The notes under the pieces are model-generated. The model saw only the letters and a list, made by a program, of their open reading frames with translations. It made no database searches and was not told the DNA's origin. From the NCBI GenBank assembly GCA_018894105.1, contig CM032121.1, positions 19,192,730 through 19,256,729 on the forward strand: a stretch of DNA of 64,000 nucleotides, given 5' to 3'. Shown piece by piece: positions 10,771 to 22,369 of the stretch. A program made the translations under genes and the position numbers. Each line of letters begins with the position of its first letter. Positions within the stretch are counted from its first letter, which is position 1. This DNA is from Jacaranda mimosifolia (lineage: Eukaryota > Streptophyta > Magnoliopsida > Lamiales > Bignoniaceae).

Positions 10771-11230
10771 ATAAAATTTCCAATCGGGCACTTCTTGTAA
10801 AGAGGAGTGGTATTTTATTTTATTTTTTTCAAGTTTTGCGGCCATATAATTGTAAAGTATTATGTATTATTTTTATTTTATTAATAAACAGATACAAGTC
10901 CATGCTCACCGACTGGAAAGAGGGCATTTGTGAGGAAAACAAAAAAGAAAAGAAAATACATAAACTTCATTTCGTCGTCCCTAATCTGATCAACCAACCG
11001 AAACAGAGTATCATCGCTTCCCCATTTCAATTTCTCCATCCCAATTCACTATTAAAACCCTCATCTCACCAATTTATTTCAATATAAAAAACATCTATTC
11101 CCTTTGGTTACTACGTCACCATCGCCCTCCAAACCCTCTCTACCAAGAAAAAAAGCTTCTGTTCCAACCTGATCCCGCATCCGAAATGTGAAAAAGCGAA
11201 GATCTTCATCGAACGCATAGAGTGCAAGAA
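10771..11230 (+). promoter_or_regulatory. 5' flank and leader of the SGNH gene
   Basis: About 460 bp separates the TIR element from the start codon. The last ~250 bp are less AT-rich, with pyrimidine-rich runs (for example ctccatcccaattc near 11034) typical of plant 5' leaders. No unambiguous TATA box was picked; 'tattaaaa' at about 11048-11055 is one candidate. The TIR element ends about 460 bp upstream of the ATG, so its right arm may lie inside the promoter. Confidence 0.4.
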
Positions 11231-12340
11231 ATGATAGGGGCCGTCCAGTTAGGTCTTTTGGCGGCCTGTGTTGTTCTGTTTGTGCCCATGGGTATGGCGG
11301 GTTGGCATTTGAGTCGTAACAAGATGCTCTTCTTCAGCTGCGCCCTCTTCATTACTCTTGCTGTCGGCGTCCATTTGATGCCTTATTTCCCTTCAATTTC
11401 TGCTTTTCTCTCGCCATCGGAGGTAATTTCAGCCCCCACTTCCTTGTATCGTGATTCTTGCGTTCTTTTCCTTCATAGTGTCATGTATAACGATATTAGA
11501 GAATGTGATGATGGCTCTTTTGATAATCCTGAAACTGGTTGTAAGAAGTCTTGGGAGTGGATTAAGTCAGGCCAGGTTGCCGAATGTGAATTTCAGAAGT
11601 TAAAGAAATCAGATGCGTCGGATTTGTTAAATGGGTCGTGGGTAGTAGTTGCTGGGGACTCTCAAGCGAGATTAATGGCTGTTTCTTTGTTAGAGTTAGT
11701 TATGGGATCGGAGGGCATGGAGAAAATAAGAGGGGACTTGTTTAAGAGGCATAGTGATTATTCAATCATGGTGGAAGAGATCGGGATGAAGTTGGATTTT
11801 GTTTGGGCTCCTTATGTTGGGAATTTGACTGAATTGATGCTACAGTTGAAGCGAAATAAGAACTTCCCAGATGTTTTGGTGATGGGGGCAGGTTTGTGGG
11901 ATATGCTGCATGTGAACAATGCAACGGAGTATGGCATTTCATTGCAGGTGTTGAGGGACAATATCTTGTCTCTTTTACCGATTTCTTCGAACTTGGATGT
12001 TGGTGGTGGAGGGCTGGTCGAGTCTAAATCCACCCACTTGTTGCATTTGTTTTGGGTTGAGATGCCAACATTGATAACATCAATGTTGAACACTGATGAG
12101 AAGAGGGAGAGGATGACCAAAGTAATGTGCAATTCTTATGACAATGAGCTTACTGAAAGCAAACTTTTGCGTCAATCTGGTGGACCCCTTTTAAAACTCG
12201 ATATTCGTTTGTTGAGCGACTTATGTGGGCCTCATTGTACAGCTGATGGAATGCATTATGATGGAGTTGTTTATGACACTGCTATTCAAATAATGTTGAA
12301 TGCATTGCTTATTGATTCTAATCAAAAACCCCAGTCATAA
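11231..12340 (+). CDS. Membrane-anchored SGNH acyl-esterase/acetyltransferase-like protein
   Basis: An intronless 369-residue frame. An upstream in-frame GTG exists at 11222, but the first ATG is at 11231 (MIGAVQLGLL...), which I take as the start. Two hydrophobic segments sit at about residues 5-27 and 32-53, so the protein is probably anchored in the ER/Golgi membrane with the rest in the lumen. The catalytic-like blocks of the SGNH fold are visible: GDSQAR with Ser144, and DGMHYD near the C-terminus giving Asp339 and His342. Cysteines at about 77, 92, 104 and 119, and a C-terminal LCGPHC, could form disulfides. The layout recalls the CASD1 N-terminal esterase domain and the TBL/PMR5 family that acetylate cell-wall sugars in plants, but the DGxH form is nearer CASD1 than the DCxHWC of TBLs. 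The substrate cannot be told from sequence. Confidence 0.85.
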   Translation: MIGAVQLGLLAACVVLFVPMGMAGWHLSRNKMLFFSCALFITLAVGVHLMPYFPSISAFLSPSEVISAPTSLYRDSCVLFLHSVMYNDIRECDDGSFDNPETGCKKSWEWIKSGQVAECEFQKLKKSDASDLLNGSWVVVAGDSQARLMAVSLLELVMGSEGMEKIRGDLFKRHSDYSIMVEEIGMKLDFVWAPYVGNLTELMLQLKRNKNFPDVLVMGAGLWDMLHVNNATEYGISLQVLRDNILSLLPISSNLDVGGGGLVESKSTHLLHLFWVEMPTLITSMLNTDEKRERMTKVMCNSYDNELTESKLLRQSGGPLLKLDIRLLSDLCGPHCTADGMHYDGVVYDTAIQIMLNALLIDSNQKPQS

Positions 12341-13502
12341 AATTTTGTTTTGGACAATTTAACAATTGTTTGTCTTGGAAGAATACAAGGTTCCTTAGGG
12401 ATTGAGAAGAATTGAGATATTGTTGATCTTGTTTTAATCTTGCATGTGTCAGTTTCGTCAGTCTTTCCAGTTGCTTCCTTATTGACCTTTATGACATTAT
12501 CAATTGTTGGAATCAACCTAGATGTTAAAAGTATATCATCACTGTTTAGGTGGAGGGTTTTTTTTCCTTTTATTTCTTTGTGTGCTTGACTGATACCCAT
12601 CCGAATGTGTTATTAGTTAGAGAAAATACCCATATCTGATATCCAATTTTGATGTGAAGAGATATAGTATGTTGTAATAGTTTACTAAATACATGTTTTC
12701 AATCCAGAAGAGGTCAGTGAAGATTTTCTTTCCTATGTCATTTGATTTTACATTGTTGCCTATGCATCCTAAAAATTTCCTTTTCCTATGATTTCATTAT
12801 TTTGACATGTTTTATTTCCTCTATCAATCTCTGTTCTGTTCCATTCTGACAGTAGTATTAGCATTTTCTTGAAATATTTTAATATTTTCATGACATTGTG
12901 ATTAAAAATTTTGAGCATACATGTATATTAGAATGGTACTAATGAGAGGTGAATGCTAATTCTTAGGACATTCATGGAATGGCTCTTGACTTGGTTTGGT
13001 AGTCCAACAGTGTCCTTGTGTGTCCACGCTTCTGCACGTGCCTGTGTCTGCTTGCGTGTACCTTGTGAAGTACTAAGCATTACAATCGATTGTTGTCAAA
13101 TATGTTTTTGTCATTCAGAGTGGATTCATGCCTTGCTCTCACCTGCCTAAGGGAAAGACAGATGTTCCACACAGTGTTTATATATTCGTGCTATGTTGTT
13201 TCACTAAAGAAATGGACTATTGGATGAATGGAAAACCTTTATAATGTTTTTTTTATGGGGAGAATGGGCAGCACTCCTGATGCCAATTTTAGTTCAGAAA
13301 GAGAAGAAAATCAAGACTTCAGAAAACGAATTAGTGATGTAAGAAGCATCAAGAAGTCATAAACCATGGAAACTCTTTGGGTTTATAATTTCATATACTA
13401 TACTATACAATACATATGTACTATGCATACATAAAACATATAGGTATTGTACAATTAGTAATCAAAATCCCACTAAGCCAGGATTATACTGGTCTAGAAT
13501 TA
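12341..13502 (+). other. 3' flank of the SGNH gene, no other gene
   Basis: Probably includes the 3' UTR, as the first 250 bp are T-rich with moderate GC. No clear coding frame is seen. The 65-codon frame at 12953-13150 is cysteine-rich, has no recognised motif and is not called. Confidence 0.4.
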
Positions 13503-14020
13503 GTATAACACATGACTTTAATTTGAAAGTGTGCGTAAAATTGGTAAAATTATTTTACCTTGATAAATTTAGTCCTATAGTTATGTAATATTAAAGAAAT
13601 TTAATTCTTTCATTGAATGTGTTGTGTCACGAAATATTTATATTGCGATCTTAAATCATATGCCTTTTGTAGTTCAACATGATGATTTTTGTTTATATAT
13701 TTTGGAAGCAATTTTGAATTTGTTTATAAAGTGCTTCAACTGCAAATCATTTGTTATAAAGTCCTGTATAACACGTGACTTTAATTTGAAAGTGTGCATA
13801 AAATTGGTAAAATTATTTTACCTTGATAAATTTAGTCCTATAGTTATGTAAGATTAAAGAAATTTAATTCTTTCATTGAATGTGTTGTGTCGCGAAATAT
13901 TTATATTGCGATCTTAAATCATATTCCTTTTGTAGTTCAACATGATGATTTTTGTTTATATATTTTGGAAGCAATTTTGAATTTGTTTATAAAGTGCTTC
14001 AACTGCAAATCATTTGTTAT
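13503..14020. repeat. Tandem duplication, 263-bp period
   Basis: Copy one is 13503-13757 and copy two is 13766-14020, separated by 8 bp. They differ at only a handful of positions, for example acatgac versus acgtgac near the start, gtgtcac versus gtgtcgc, and atgcctt versus attcctt. The near identity implies a recent duplication. The open frame at 13624-13851 spans the junction and is not a gene. Confidence 0.9.
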
Positions 14021-15433
14021 TTGTTGAAATCCTGAAATCGTGCTGTCATTATTATTATTAGTAAATAATTTATTTTTCAGTGTAGAAAATGATTAAGAAA
14101 ATCATTCAGAAAACCTTAAATACTTTCTAGATTTTAGTATAATATAGAAGTTCTATCTCCTATTAATGTATATTTGTTGTTGAAATAAATGTAACAATGC
14201 AAGTTTGCTATACAATCTTAACGTACGATTTTATTATATAGCATGCTCAACATCAATTTTAACAATTAATTATGTTATAGTCAAATGTGAATAATAATGT
14301 TGCAAGGGAACTGAATAGAGGAATAATGGAAATGCAAAAAACTGAATGAGAATCAATTTTTTGTTCCCGTTATGATTTGGTTGCTTGAGTTTACTTGATT
14401 GGCAACACGCCTAAGTTTTTGGCTTATTGTATGTATCTATATAATTCATAGTAAGAGATAGATTCTTGGAGCTCCACCTAGTTATCCATCTGAATAAACT
14501 CCTCAGGGTAAGTTCATACAGTCAAGCTTGAGAACTAGCTTAAAGTTTCCAAGCTTATTTAACTGTTGATTGGGAAAAGGACTTACAGACATTGGTAGCC
14601 TGGCAGTTTTTGTATCATTAATTTCTTTTTCCACTTGTGTTGCGACCTTCACTAAAATATGTGCGCACTAACGTGCTGAGCATTTAGGATTGCACGGTGG
14701 GTCAAAGGTGTTTCATTGATGATGTGTTAATAGTTAACAGAAGATGTGACTTCAAAATGAGGCCCTGTTACGTGGAAGTTTTGATGTTCTCCTAAATATT
14801 GTGAGAACCGAGTTTGGCAAATCCTGGATAGTTCATGCATCGGGGATCACCTAGATTAAGTTATTTAGTCTGATGCTTGTATCTTTCTTTTTTACTCGGC
14901 CTATATCTGGTCTTTGGACTTTGTTGTGGAGAAGGCAAAAGGATCAAAGGATATAAAGCACAAGGTTGTATAACTTCAAATGAAAATATTTTCTTGGTGC
15001 TTTTGTCCTCAAAACCCAGGAACCAAGTATAGGGTGGGTGGTGTTAATATTTGCAAAGAATACAGAATTACAGCTTGTGGACAGTGGATGAAATTAAGAA
15101 AAACTGTTACAGCTTATGCAGTGAAAAGTGTGATATAATCTCTCTGTTTCTTCTCTTGAAGTGTTATTTTCGACAGTATTGCATTTGTAGAAAATGCACC
15201 AAAGCTTACGCTGTAGGATGGTTGTATTTCTGCATAAGCGTTTTGGGTAATATGGTTGATGAAAGGACAAACCGATTTATTTATTTATTTTTTTTTTTCA
15301 TGATCAATGTGAGAAGGTTGGTTGTGGTTCAATGCTTGAATCATTCATGAAGTTCCACCGCTTGCTTACTGAATGTATTCCCTAAGTTTGTATTTAGTTT
15401 GTTCCCTTGTGGTAAGTAGTTTTGAAGCTCAAA
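14021..15433. other. Unassigned, no gene seen
   Basis: Moderately AT-rich sequence with no recognised domain in any frame. The 99-codon frame at 15051-15350 is Cys/Phe-rich, ends in a T run, and has no splice or start context that I would trust. A 'ttatttatttattttttttttt' type low-complexity stretch lies near 15277-15298. Confidence 0.4.
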
Positions 15434-15835
15434 TACGGTGTGTTTGGATGAGCTTATTACTTAAAGGTTTCTTAAAACATCTTATAATATAACTGAGAGT
15501 TTATAAAATATTATAACATGTCAAAAGGAGATTATGAGATTTTTGTTATAATCTTATAAAAACTAGGAAGTTCCTAACTTATTTTTAAAATTTTAACAAA
15601 TTGCTTTAATTTTAGTTATATTAATTATGAAACTATCATTATTAACATCTTATAAATTTCAAGGCTTTATTTTATACAAATATTTTTAGAGCTTATTTTT
15701 TAAATAAGGTAGTACTTCAAAAACTTATTTATTTTATAATAAAATATAACATTTTATAGGTTCTAAAAATACCTTATTATATGTAGGAATTTATAAAAAA
15801 AAAATTAATAAATTTAGTGAAAAACACTTAATGTC
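15434..15835. mobile_element. MITE-like element, family A copy 1
   Basis: Begins GTGTGTTTGGATGAGCTTAT and shares long stretches with the copies at about 18441 and 27472: 'aaaacatcttata', 'ttttaatcatatta-ttat-aaa' and 'aaaaacttattt'. The right end (aaatttagtgaaaaacac) is a decayed version of the 27.8-kb right end. Non-coding. Confidence 0.6.
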
Positions 15836-16224
15836 ATAAGATATACCAAAGAAAGGAAGTGAAAATCCCAAAGATTATTATGTGGCATTTTATATTTAAA
15901 CCATGAGTATATCTAGATATTGTCATTTTCTTCTATTTACACCATTATTTTCTGAGGATGAGATGATGTTAACAACCAAGATGAAATATTTCTTTGATAG
16001 ATCTGGTGGTCGGAAGTGAGAATTAAGAAAATAAATAGAAATAAAAAAGAAATTTCAAACAAGCATCGAAGTTATAGTACAATTTACCCTCATGTGAAAA
16101 GGAAAAAAAGCAAAAACCTAACTTAAAGGGGAAAAAAAAAAATGGAAAGAAAGAAAGAAAGAAAATGTCAAACTACCTCGTACTTTCATAAAATATTTAA
16201 CAAGAAGTGTGAGCAAAGTTTTTC
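15836..16224. other. Unassigned AT-rich stretch
   Basis: No gene seen. Contains a purine-rich (GAAA)n tract at about 16145-16165. Confidence 0.4.
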
Positions 16225-17020
16225 ATTAATCAAAAAATGGATTAACCGACCAAACTGAAATTGAATTTACCAAATCATTTTGTCCAATTGATTTTTAATT
16301 TGGTCAATGGTTAATTTTTTATAAATTTTCGATTAAGTTAATTTTTATAAAAAATAAGGCAAAAATCAATTTAACAGAATTTTAATAAATTCTCAATCAT
16401 TATGTGGGTTGCTCGGACTTTTATTTACAAATTATATAACTATGAGAAGAAGCATATGGACATTAAAAATAACAAGGAGTAGCTTTAGATTTGTGGAGTT
16501 CAGGATATATTCTTACTGAATTGTTTACTAGAAAACTACTTATGCAAATACATTCTCAACTAAATAAAGTTTAATTTTTGGATTGAGTTCATTTAATTTT
16601 AATTTTTTCTTTCTATACTCTAATTAAAAAATGTTTAAAATTCTTCAGAAGCTTGCTAAGTAAGGGACTAAGAGTATGGTAATGACAATTTTTAGATATT
16701 CTACTCACTGATACATGTGACTTGTTTTGTGGTATTAAAAGTTCTTTAATATGATTATGAAAATGATTAGATTGTTTGTTTTTACTTGAACTGCAATAAT
16801 TAAGTTTCTATTTCAACTATAATATCATGTTGTTAAATAATAATATTGAAAAAAAATAAAATAAAAATTGGTCAATTGGTAAATTATTCGAATCGAACCG
16901 AAATATTTCAGTTAATTTCATCAGTTGACTAAAAAATTTGATGCGGTAAACGGTTAATAATTTTCATATGTTTTCGGTGAATTAACCAACACCGAATCAA
17001 CCGATGTTCTCCCCTAGCAA
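16225..17020. repeat. CGGTTAA-rich repeat, probable decayed TIR element
   Basis: Both ends carry words such as attaaccgaccaaac (left, about 16240) and aatcaaccgatgttctcccc (right, about 16997), with an AT-rich middle containing 'aatttggtcaatggttaa' and 'ggtcaattggtaaatta'. The ends are partly complementary but not well enough to draw exact boundaries. Confidence 0.4.
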
Positions 17021-17059
17021 CAAGCACCCTCAAGAAGGTTGGTGTAGTCACGCATGTGT

Positions 17060-17760
17060 ATATGTGAGTTTTTATATTTTTTATGTACAAAAGGACTATT
17101 ATATTCTAAACATAAGCCGTTGGATGCTTTAAAAAAAATTGATAGTTCAAATTAAATCCTATTTATTAAAAAATATAAATATATATTTATATAGATATGT
17201 AAATGTAAATATATAAATATAAGTATAAATAATATATACATATATGTAAATGTATAAATATATATTTATATATACGTATTTATATCTATAATTATATACA
17301 AAATCCTCAGCAACCCCCCCCCCCCCCAACCTCGCACTCTCCTGCGACCCTCACCCCCACTGGCCCTTCCCCCTTACCCATGGTGGCTGCCATGGCCATG
17401 GAAACCTGTGTGAATGGCAGAAATGGCTGCCCGCGAGTTGGTGGGCAGTAGCAGCAGCGGCGGTTGCGCAGGCAGTGTTGGAAATCATGGTGGAAGGTAA
17501 TGTAAATAAAAAGAAGAAAAAATTAGAAAAAAAAAAGATAAAAAAATAAATGATAAAATTAAAAGATAAATAAATTGAATTAAAAAATGTAAAATAATTA
17601 AGATGTTATAGTCTTTATATGTTAAAATTAGAATTAAACTCTAACAAACAAGGCAAGGGAGGCGGTGTGCATATTGTTAGAAAGCACAAGGAGGTAGTTT
17701 ATTTATTTATTATTTTTTTACATTACATTTTTTTTAATTTTTTATAAGGGGTAAATTGTA
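17060..17760. repeat. AT-rich repeat with GC-rich core (no clear inverted ends)
   Basis: A GC island at about 17310-17485 starts with a 14-base C run and contains GCTGCCATGGCCATGG (17395-17410). It sits between AT-rich arms with ATATAT and TAAAAT words. The plan matches the TIR elements at 9.1 and 35.6 kb, but I could not find paired ends, so I record it only as a look-alike. Confidence 0.4.
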
Positions 17761-18440
17761 ATTTGCTTTTATAACACATGTCAAAGATCTCTCAGATCTC
17801 ACTAATAGATTTGAAAATTAATTAGATAAAGTATGAGTACAAGCATTCCACCCTCTCTTAGGGGTGCATATGCAAGGAATTTAATGCAGTATTTGATGGG
17901 ATCAAATGACTCTTTATGTTACTTTCATTTTCGGACGTTGAGAGGTTCAAAAGAAGATTCATTTACTTGTGCTTTCTAATGAGAATCATTTGCTATTGAA
18001 AATTTCATTTGGTTTTAGCTATTGTACTTTCTTTTCTTTTCTTTTTTCCTCTTCTCCGAACATACCTAGAAACTTAACCTCATAAAGTTTAAGCCTTGGA
18101 AGAAAGGCCTATGCTAAAATATAGGACTAGTCACATAATTACGAGAGGGCCTATTTGAAATCTCTAATAGTTTGTCCGAACTAAAAAGCTCAAAATACGG
18201 TCAAAAAGTCTAAGAGTTTATATGGGTAAGATTATCTCTTAGTAAAAACATCTCCCTCCCTCCCCCCCCCCCCCCCCCCCCCGCCCCTAATAGTAGTTTC
18301 TAAGGTTTAAGATGGCGTTTTGAAATAGTTTAGATAAATGGGTTTTTATGCCGAGCTCAAAATAAGGTGTTTTTAAGCTCCAAAACATTCATATGCTCTA
18401 AGTTTGCAATATGTTTCGTTACAATTTAACTAAAAATTCA
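17761..18440. other. Unassigned, with a C homopolymer
   Basis: No gene seen. A run of about 20 C residues lies at 18263-18282 after a CCCTCCCT stretch; such a run is prone to assembly and length errors. Confidence 0.4.
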
Positions 18441-18720
18441 CTTAGAGGTTGTTTCACTTAACTTATAAATTTTTTAAAATATATTATTTGAAATTTTATA
18501 TGGCATCATAAAGTATTTGGTAAATTTTTTATAAAAGTATCTTATAAATTTTCAAAATCAAATGTTAGGATTTTACAAGTTTTCTTGAAAAAGTAAAGAG
18601 TTACTTTTTTTTTGTATCATACCAAATTCTTTGAATTTTAATCATATTAGTTATAAAATTATTATTACTAACATCTTATAAGTTATAACATCTTGTGTGA
18701 CTCATCCAACATGTTAAAAT
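18441..18720. mobile_element. MITE-like element, family A copy 2 (truncated)
   Basis: Starts gaggttgtttcacttaactt and follows the family A sequence through 'tttggtaaattttttataaaa', 'ttttaatcatattagttataaaatt' and 'aacatcttataag', then stops at about 18720 without the right terminal repeat. Confidence 0.5.
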
Positions 18721-19081
18721 TTGATATTTTACGATTTGAAAAAGCAAAATCATCAAATCATGTTAGATTTTAAAATCGCACAAGATGTTAAAATGCATCC
18801 TTTTAAAATTTGATGCATTTGGTCAATTTGCCAGCTTTGAGTGCTGTTGTATCGTCAATAGTAGGGTGATGCGCAATGAAGGCGCGTGATAGTTTGAGTT
18901 TTGGACGAGCCCACTGAGATGGGTGTTATCACACTCGCGTGAGGAAACGTGCGAGCGTTTCTATAGAAGTATTTTTGTCACAATAGTTAGTCATTCATTG
19001 TAGACATAGTTGGTTGCTTGTTCTTTTGACGAATGCAACCCTTAGTCTTTCTTATGGTACGGATTAGATGAGTGCCAGGTG
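18721..19081. other. Unassigned
   Basis: No gene or repeat end recognised. Confidence 0.35.
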
Positions 19082-20400
19082 TTGGAATAAAGCCCCGCAA
19101 CTAATTAGATTGGTATGTATCACTGCATCTGCAGAGCTATCTTGCTTGATTGATATTATATAAATAGTCATCTTCATATTATGAGTTTCTAATTTTCATC
19201 ATAATACATTTGGTTGAAGCCTTAAAATCATATAAGACTATGGGACTTGGTCACACATATGATGGTGATCATGAAATAAATCTCTATGTTCATGATTTTG
19301 AAATATTACAAGTTGTAGAATGTTAAAGACATGGCATCTTAAGATTTAAATAGATTTGCACTAATGATATATACTTTAAGGAGTTGGATATTGCCCCATT
19401 TCATGGGTAATCTGTATATGAGATATGGTCGCATGTTGGTGGGTACTTGTTGGAGAGTAAGTTCACAGAAAACTTGCTTAGAGAATACATAAGATAGCCG
19501 AAGTGGTTTGTCGATAGTGAAAGGTTCTCTAGCTTACGATAATATATATAATTAGTCTTCAGACTTGAAGTTCCAGAGTAATCTTGTTCTTAGTTCCTTG
19601 TGCTTTGATGTTCTTCCTAACCACCTAGCGGGTCGCAATGGACTTATGTTGGGCACAAGCTATCTATATATGGAGGTTGATAAGTTTCAATAGAGATTTG
19701 TTTACTTGTCCTAAAGAACGAGATCCTTTATGTATTTTATGATGATCGGTCCTGCAAAATTCTTGCATAAGGTAGTATGATAATTTGGAAATGTAGTTTC
19801 CAAAGATGAGGTCACTAGAGTCACTCATTAAGAATAGATGCATAGTTATTGAGGCTATTAGGAAACTGTCAAATATATTGTCCTATGCCTCTTTTGAGAT
19901 ATAGAAAATGGAAGAACTGTATTGACATGGTAATCATAAGCCGAAAGGTTCATTCTTGTTAATTCATCCAATTAGTTGAGCTCCATAGGTTCGTAGCTAG
20001 AGAACTATGGAGATGGGTGCTCTTGAATTAATGGAGATTAATTCAAGAGGGATTAATTAAAAAGGAGTTTTAATTAATCGGAATATTTGATATTCACTTA
20101 AATCGCAAAGAGTTGCAAACTTATATCTAGTTGGTGGGTCAACCAAATGAGTCACAGACAAAAGTCTTGGACTACATTTGTAAGCTTTGAGAAATTATCT
20201 AAACAATTAGATAATTGGAGTGGTCAAAATTAAAGGAGACAAAGTTGACTAGTTTAATTAGTTGCTATGGTTTGATTAATTTAAGGAGTTAAATTAATCA
20301 AATCAATTTAAAGAGTTAAAATTAAAATTTTGAAATTAAAGATTTAATTTAGTTGGGCTATGTGATAAATTAAATTAATTTTGCTAATATAAAGAGTTAA
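19082..20400 (+). mobile_element. Copia LTR fragment (U3 part), plus orientation
   Basis: Begins with the same start as the copia LTRs at 41-51 kb (TTGGAATA...) and follows them in the same order on the opposite strand: 'attagattgg', 'actatgggacttggt', 'ggatattgcccca-ttcatg', 'ccaattagttgagctccat', 'actatggagatgggtgctct', 'aaaaaggagttttaa' and 'caaagagttgcaa'. It is much more diverged than the two LTRs are from each other. The homology stops near 20400, before the TATA and R-U5 portion, so this is a truncated LTR with no internal region. It belongs to an older insertion of a related family. Confidence 0.7.
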
Positions 20401-21534
20401 ATTAAAGGGACACCTTGATTTCTAAAATTAATGACAAATTTACCCCAAATATTCCGTGCCATTTGAGTCATTGTGTTGAGTTTCGAAGGTTTATTAGTTT
20501 TCTGTGTCTTTAGCCATGTTGATCCAATTTCGAAACTAGCTTTATTGCCGCTCTGAGATGTTGTTGATACGGTCTTATCGATTGATATGTATATGTGATT
20601 CGAATTTGTTTGCATTGCGTTTTTTATTTGTTCATGGTCATTTTGATTTGGAATCTGAATCTGTTGTTGGTATATTTTGTTTATGTTACCCTTGGGATGC
20701 CCTTGGAAAGTCTGTCGCCTATAGGGACGCCACAGAAAGTTAGACTCGGGTCTAGGATTGTAAAGAGGACTGGACGGAACGGTCTGACAGTGACAGGTAT
20801 TCCGACTAGTACCCACTATAATCCTGTCTAGTCAAAGGTAGTGTCTACAAGCAAAGGATCGGTATACGGTCGGCTATACCACATGTGTTTGATATTTCAA
20901 GCTGATCACTCAAAAAATGGAGAAATAAGGGACACATTCTAATTTGTTCTAGGAGTCATAAGGATGCAGACCCGCCAACAGCTTCATTTGATTTATTGAA
21001 TCTTGGTCTCTATTTATATTCTCATTTGGGTATATTTATAATCTTGTGTCATTGACTCATTTTGTGATCCTTTATTCATTCGTTCATTTTTAGTGGTGCT
21101 TTGCTCTATTTTAGTTTTATAAGAAAAATTTTAGTAGTTCATTTCTCATTTAATACGTAACCTAACTGTTATTTCAACTTACTGAGTCATTAGGACTTAC
21201 ACCTCCTACATAACCTTGGTTTTTTTTTCCAAATAGCAAATAAGGAGCAGCAGACATGCCATTTGTGATTGTATCTAGTGTATATAGTTTTTGTGAGAAG
21301 GTTGCTAGTTTTGCATAGTTAACTGACTTGTTATGAAATCTCAAGCATGTTGAGTTTGAACTCAGCTATTATGTGATGTAAATATCATATAAATATTGGT
21401 TTGTGGTGTTAGTGATTGTTTGTTACGATAGTGGCTTTAGTGGACTTTTTAATAGTAGCAAGTAATGGATAAGTTCAATTAGGTATCACCGCAGCCCAAA
21501 GTGTACTTCCAGGTAGGGTGCTACACCTCTTATT
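20401..21534 (+). mobile_element. Gypsy-type LTR-like stretch (boundaries uncertain)
   Basis: GC-richer than its surroundings (20690-20900), with 'cttactgagtcattaggactta' composition in the middle. It ends GGGTGCTACA at 21534, which recalls chromovirus-type gypsy LTR ends (GGGTGTGACA). No internal domains or PBS follow. The open frames at 20397-20831 on both strands have no recognisable domain and are not called. Low confidence. Confidence 0.35.
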
Positions 21535-21799
21535 TTCCTTTAAAGGACTACGTACTAGTCAAATGTAGGGTAGCTTTTACATTTGTAGTATTGTTAGATT
21601 TCATATTTCGATTATGGGATATAAAGTATTTAGCATTAATTCACTTGGAAGACTCGTCGTTTGTGAATCTCGTTGCTTTTTTAGCATCGCTTCCACATTG
21701 ATGTGATTTAGTATTTGCCTCACAATGGTAGCCTACTTGGTGCGGTCGTTGTGGAGTTTGTGAGTGAGCATATAGGTGTAATAATAGATGTTGGCTTAT

Positions 21800-22065
21800 T
21801 ATAGGGACACCAGGTGCTCATTGAGCCCTTGATCATGCCGTCATATGTAAGGTGCTTGCAGGGCGCTCGACCATGCTTCTGCATGCTAGGTGCCTATAGG
21901 GTGTCTAGCCATGTTGGGGTGTTGAGCACTACCAAGCGCTATTCTATTGGGCACCGAGCACTCAGCCATCTTGGGCGCCTAAGCTGGGCACCCGTGATGG
22001 ATGTCTGTTTAGCATAGGGGTGTCCAATAGGTGCTAGGGGCCTGGGTGCCCAGCTATAAGATCTT
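21800..22065. repeat. Degenerate GGCGC/GGTGC tandem repeat
   Basis: Imperfect repeats of about 45-50 bp built on words such as gcgctcgaccatgcttctgc, gtgtctagccatgttgggg, cactcagccatcttgggcgc and gtgcctatagg. The unit spacing is irregular. The 67-codon frame at 21814-22017 is a translation of the repeat. Confidence 0.55.
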
Positions 22066-22369
22066 TTCTAGGACACTTAGATTTCACCCAATGTTGTTGG
22101 CATTTATTCCTTTGGTAGTTATGACCGTTCAAAGAACACTTAGGATTTTTGCCAAAACTTAGTGTTCTGCAAGTGAATTTTTATCAGATTCATGTGTACA
22201 TTTAGTCAATTAATTGACTCCCAAGTGTTGTTATGTTGTTAAGGTTAGCTTAAGGCGCAACAAAGACATCTGAGCGAGGCCCGAAGCCTCTTCTTATGGA
22301 GTTTTGTCGCAAGTTTCATTGAAGGGATTTTATTAAGTCGTACAAATTAACCCATGAATGTATCGAAGA

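Noticed and set aside
9068..10780. 9-bp target duplication for the 9.1-kb TIR element
   Set aside because: The flanks are AT-rich on both sides and only partly alike; no exact 8-10 bp repeat abuts the ends.
11222..11230. Upstream GTG as the start of the SGNH gene
   Set aside because: Nuclear plant genes start at ATG; the first in-frame ATG is at 11231, three codons later. Nothing conserved is lost.
13624..13851. 75-codon frame near 13.7 kb
   Set aside because: It spans the junction of the two copies of the tandem duplication, so it cannot be an old gene.
20397..20831. 139-codon minus-strand frame and two plus-strand frames
   Set aside because: No recognisable domain, overlapping frames on both strands, and the area looks like LTR sequence.
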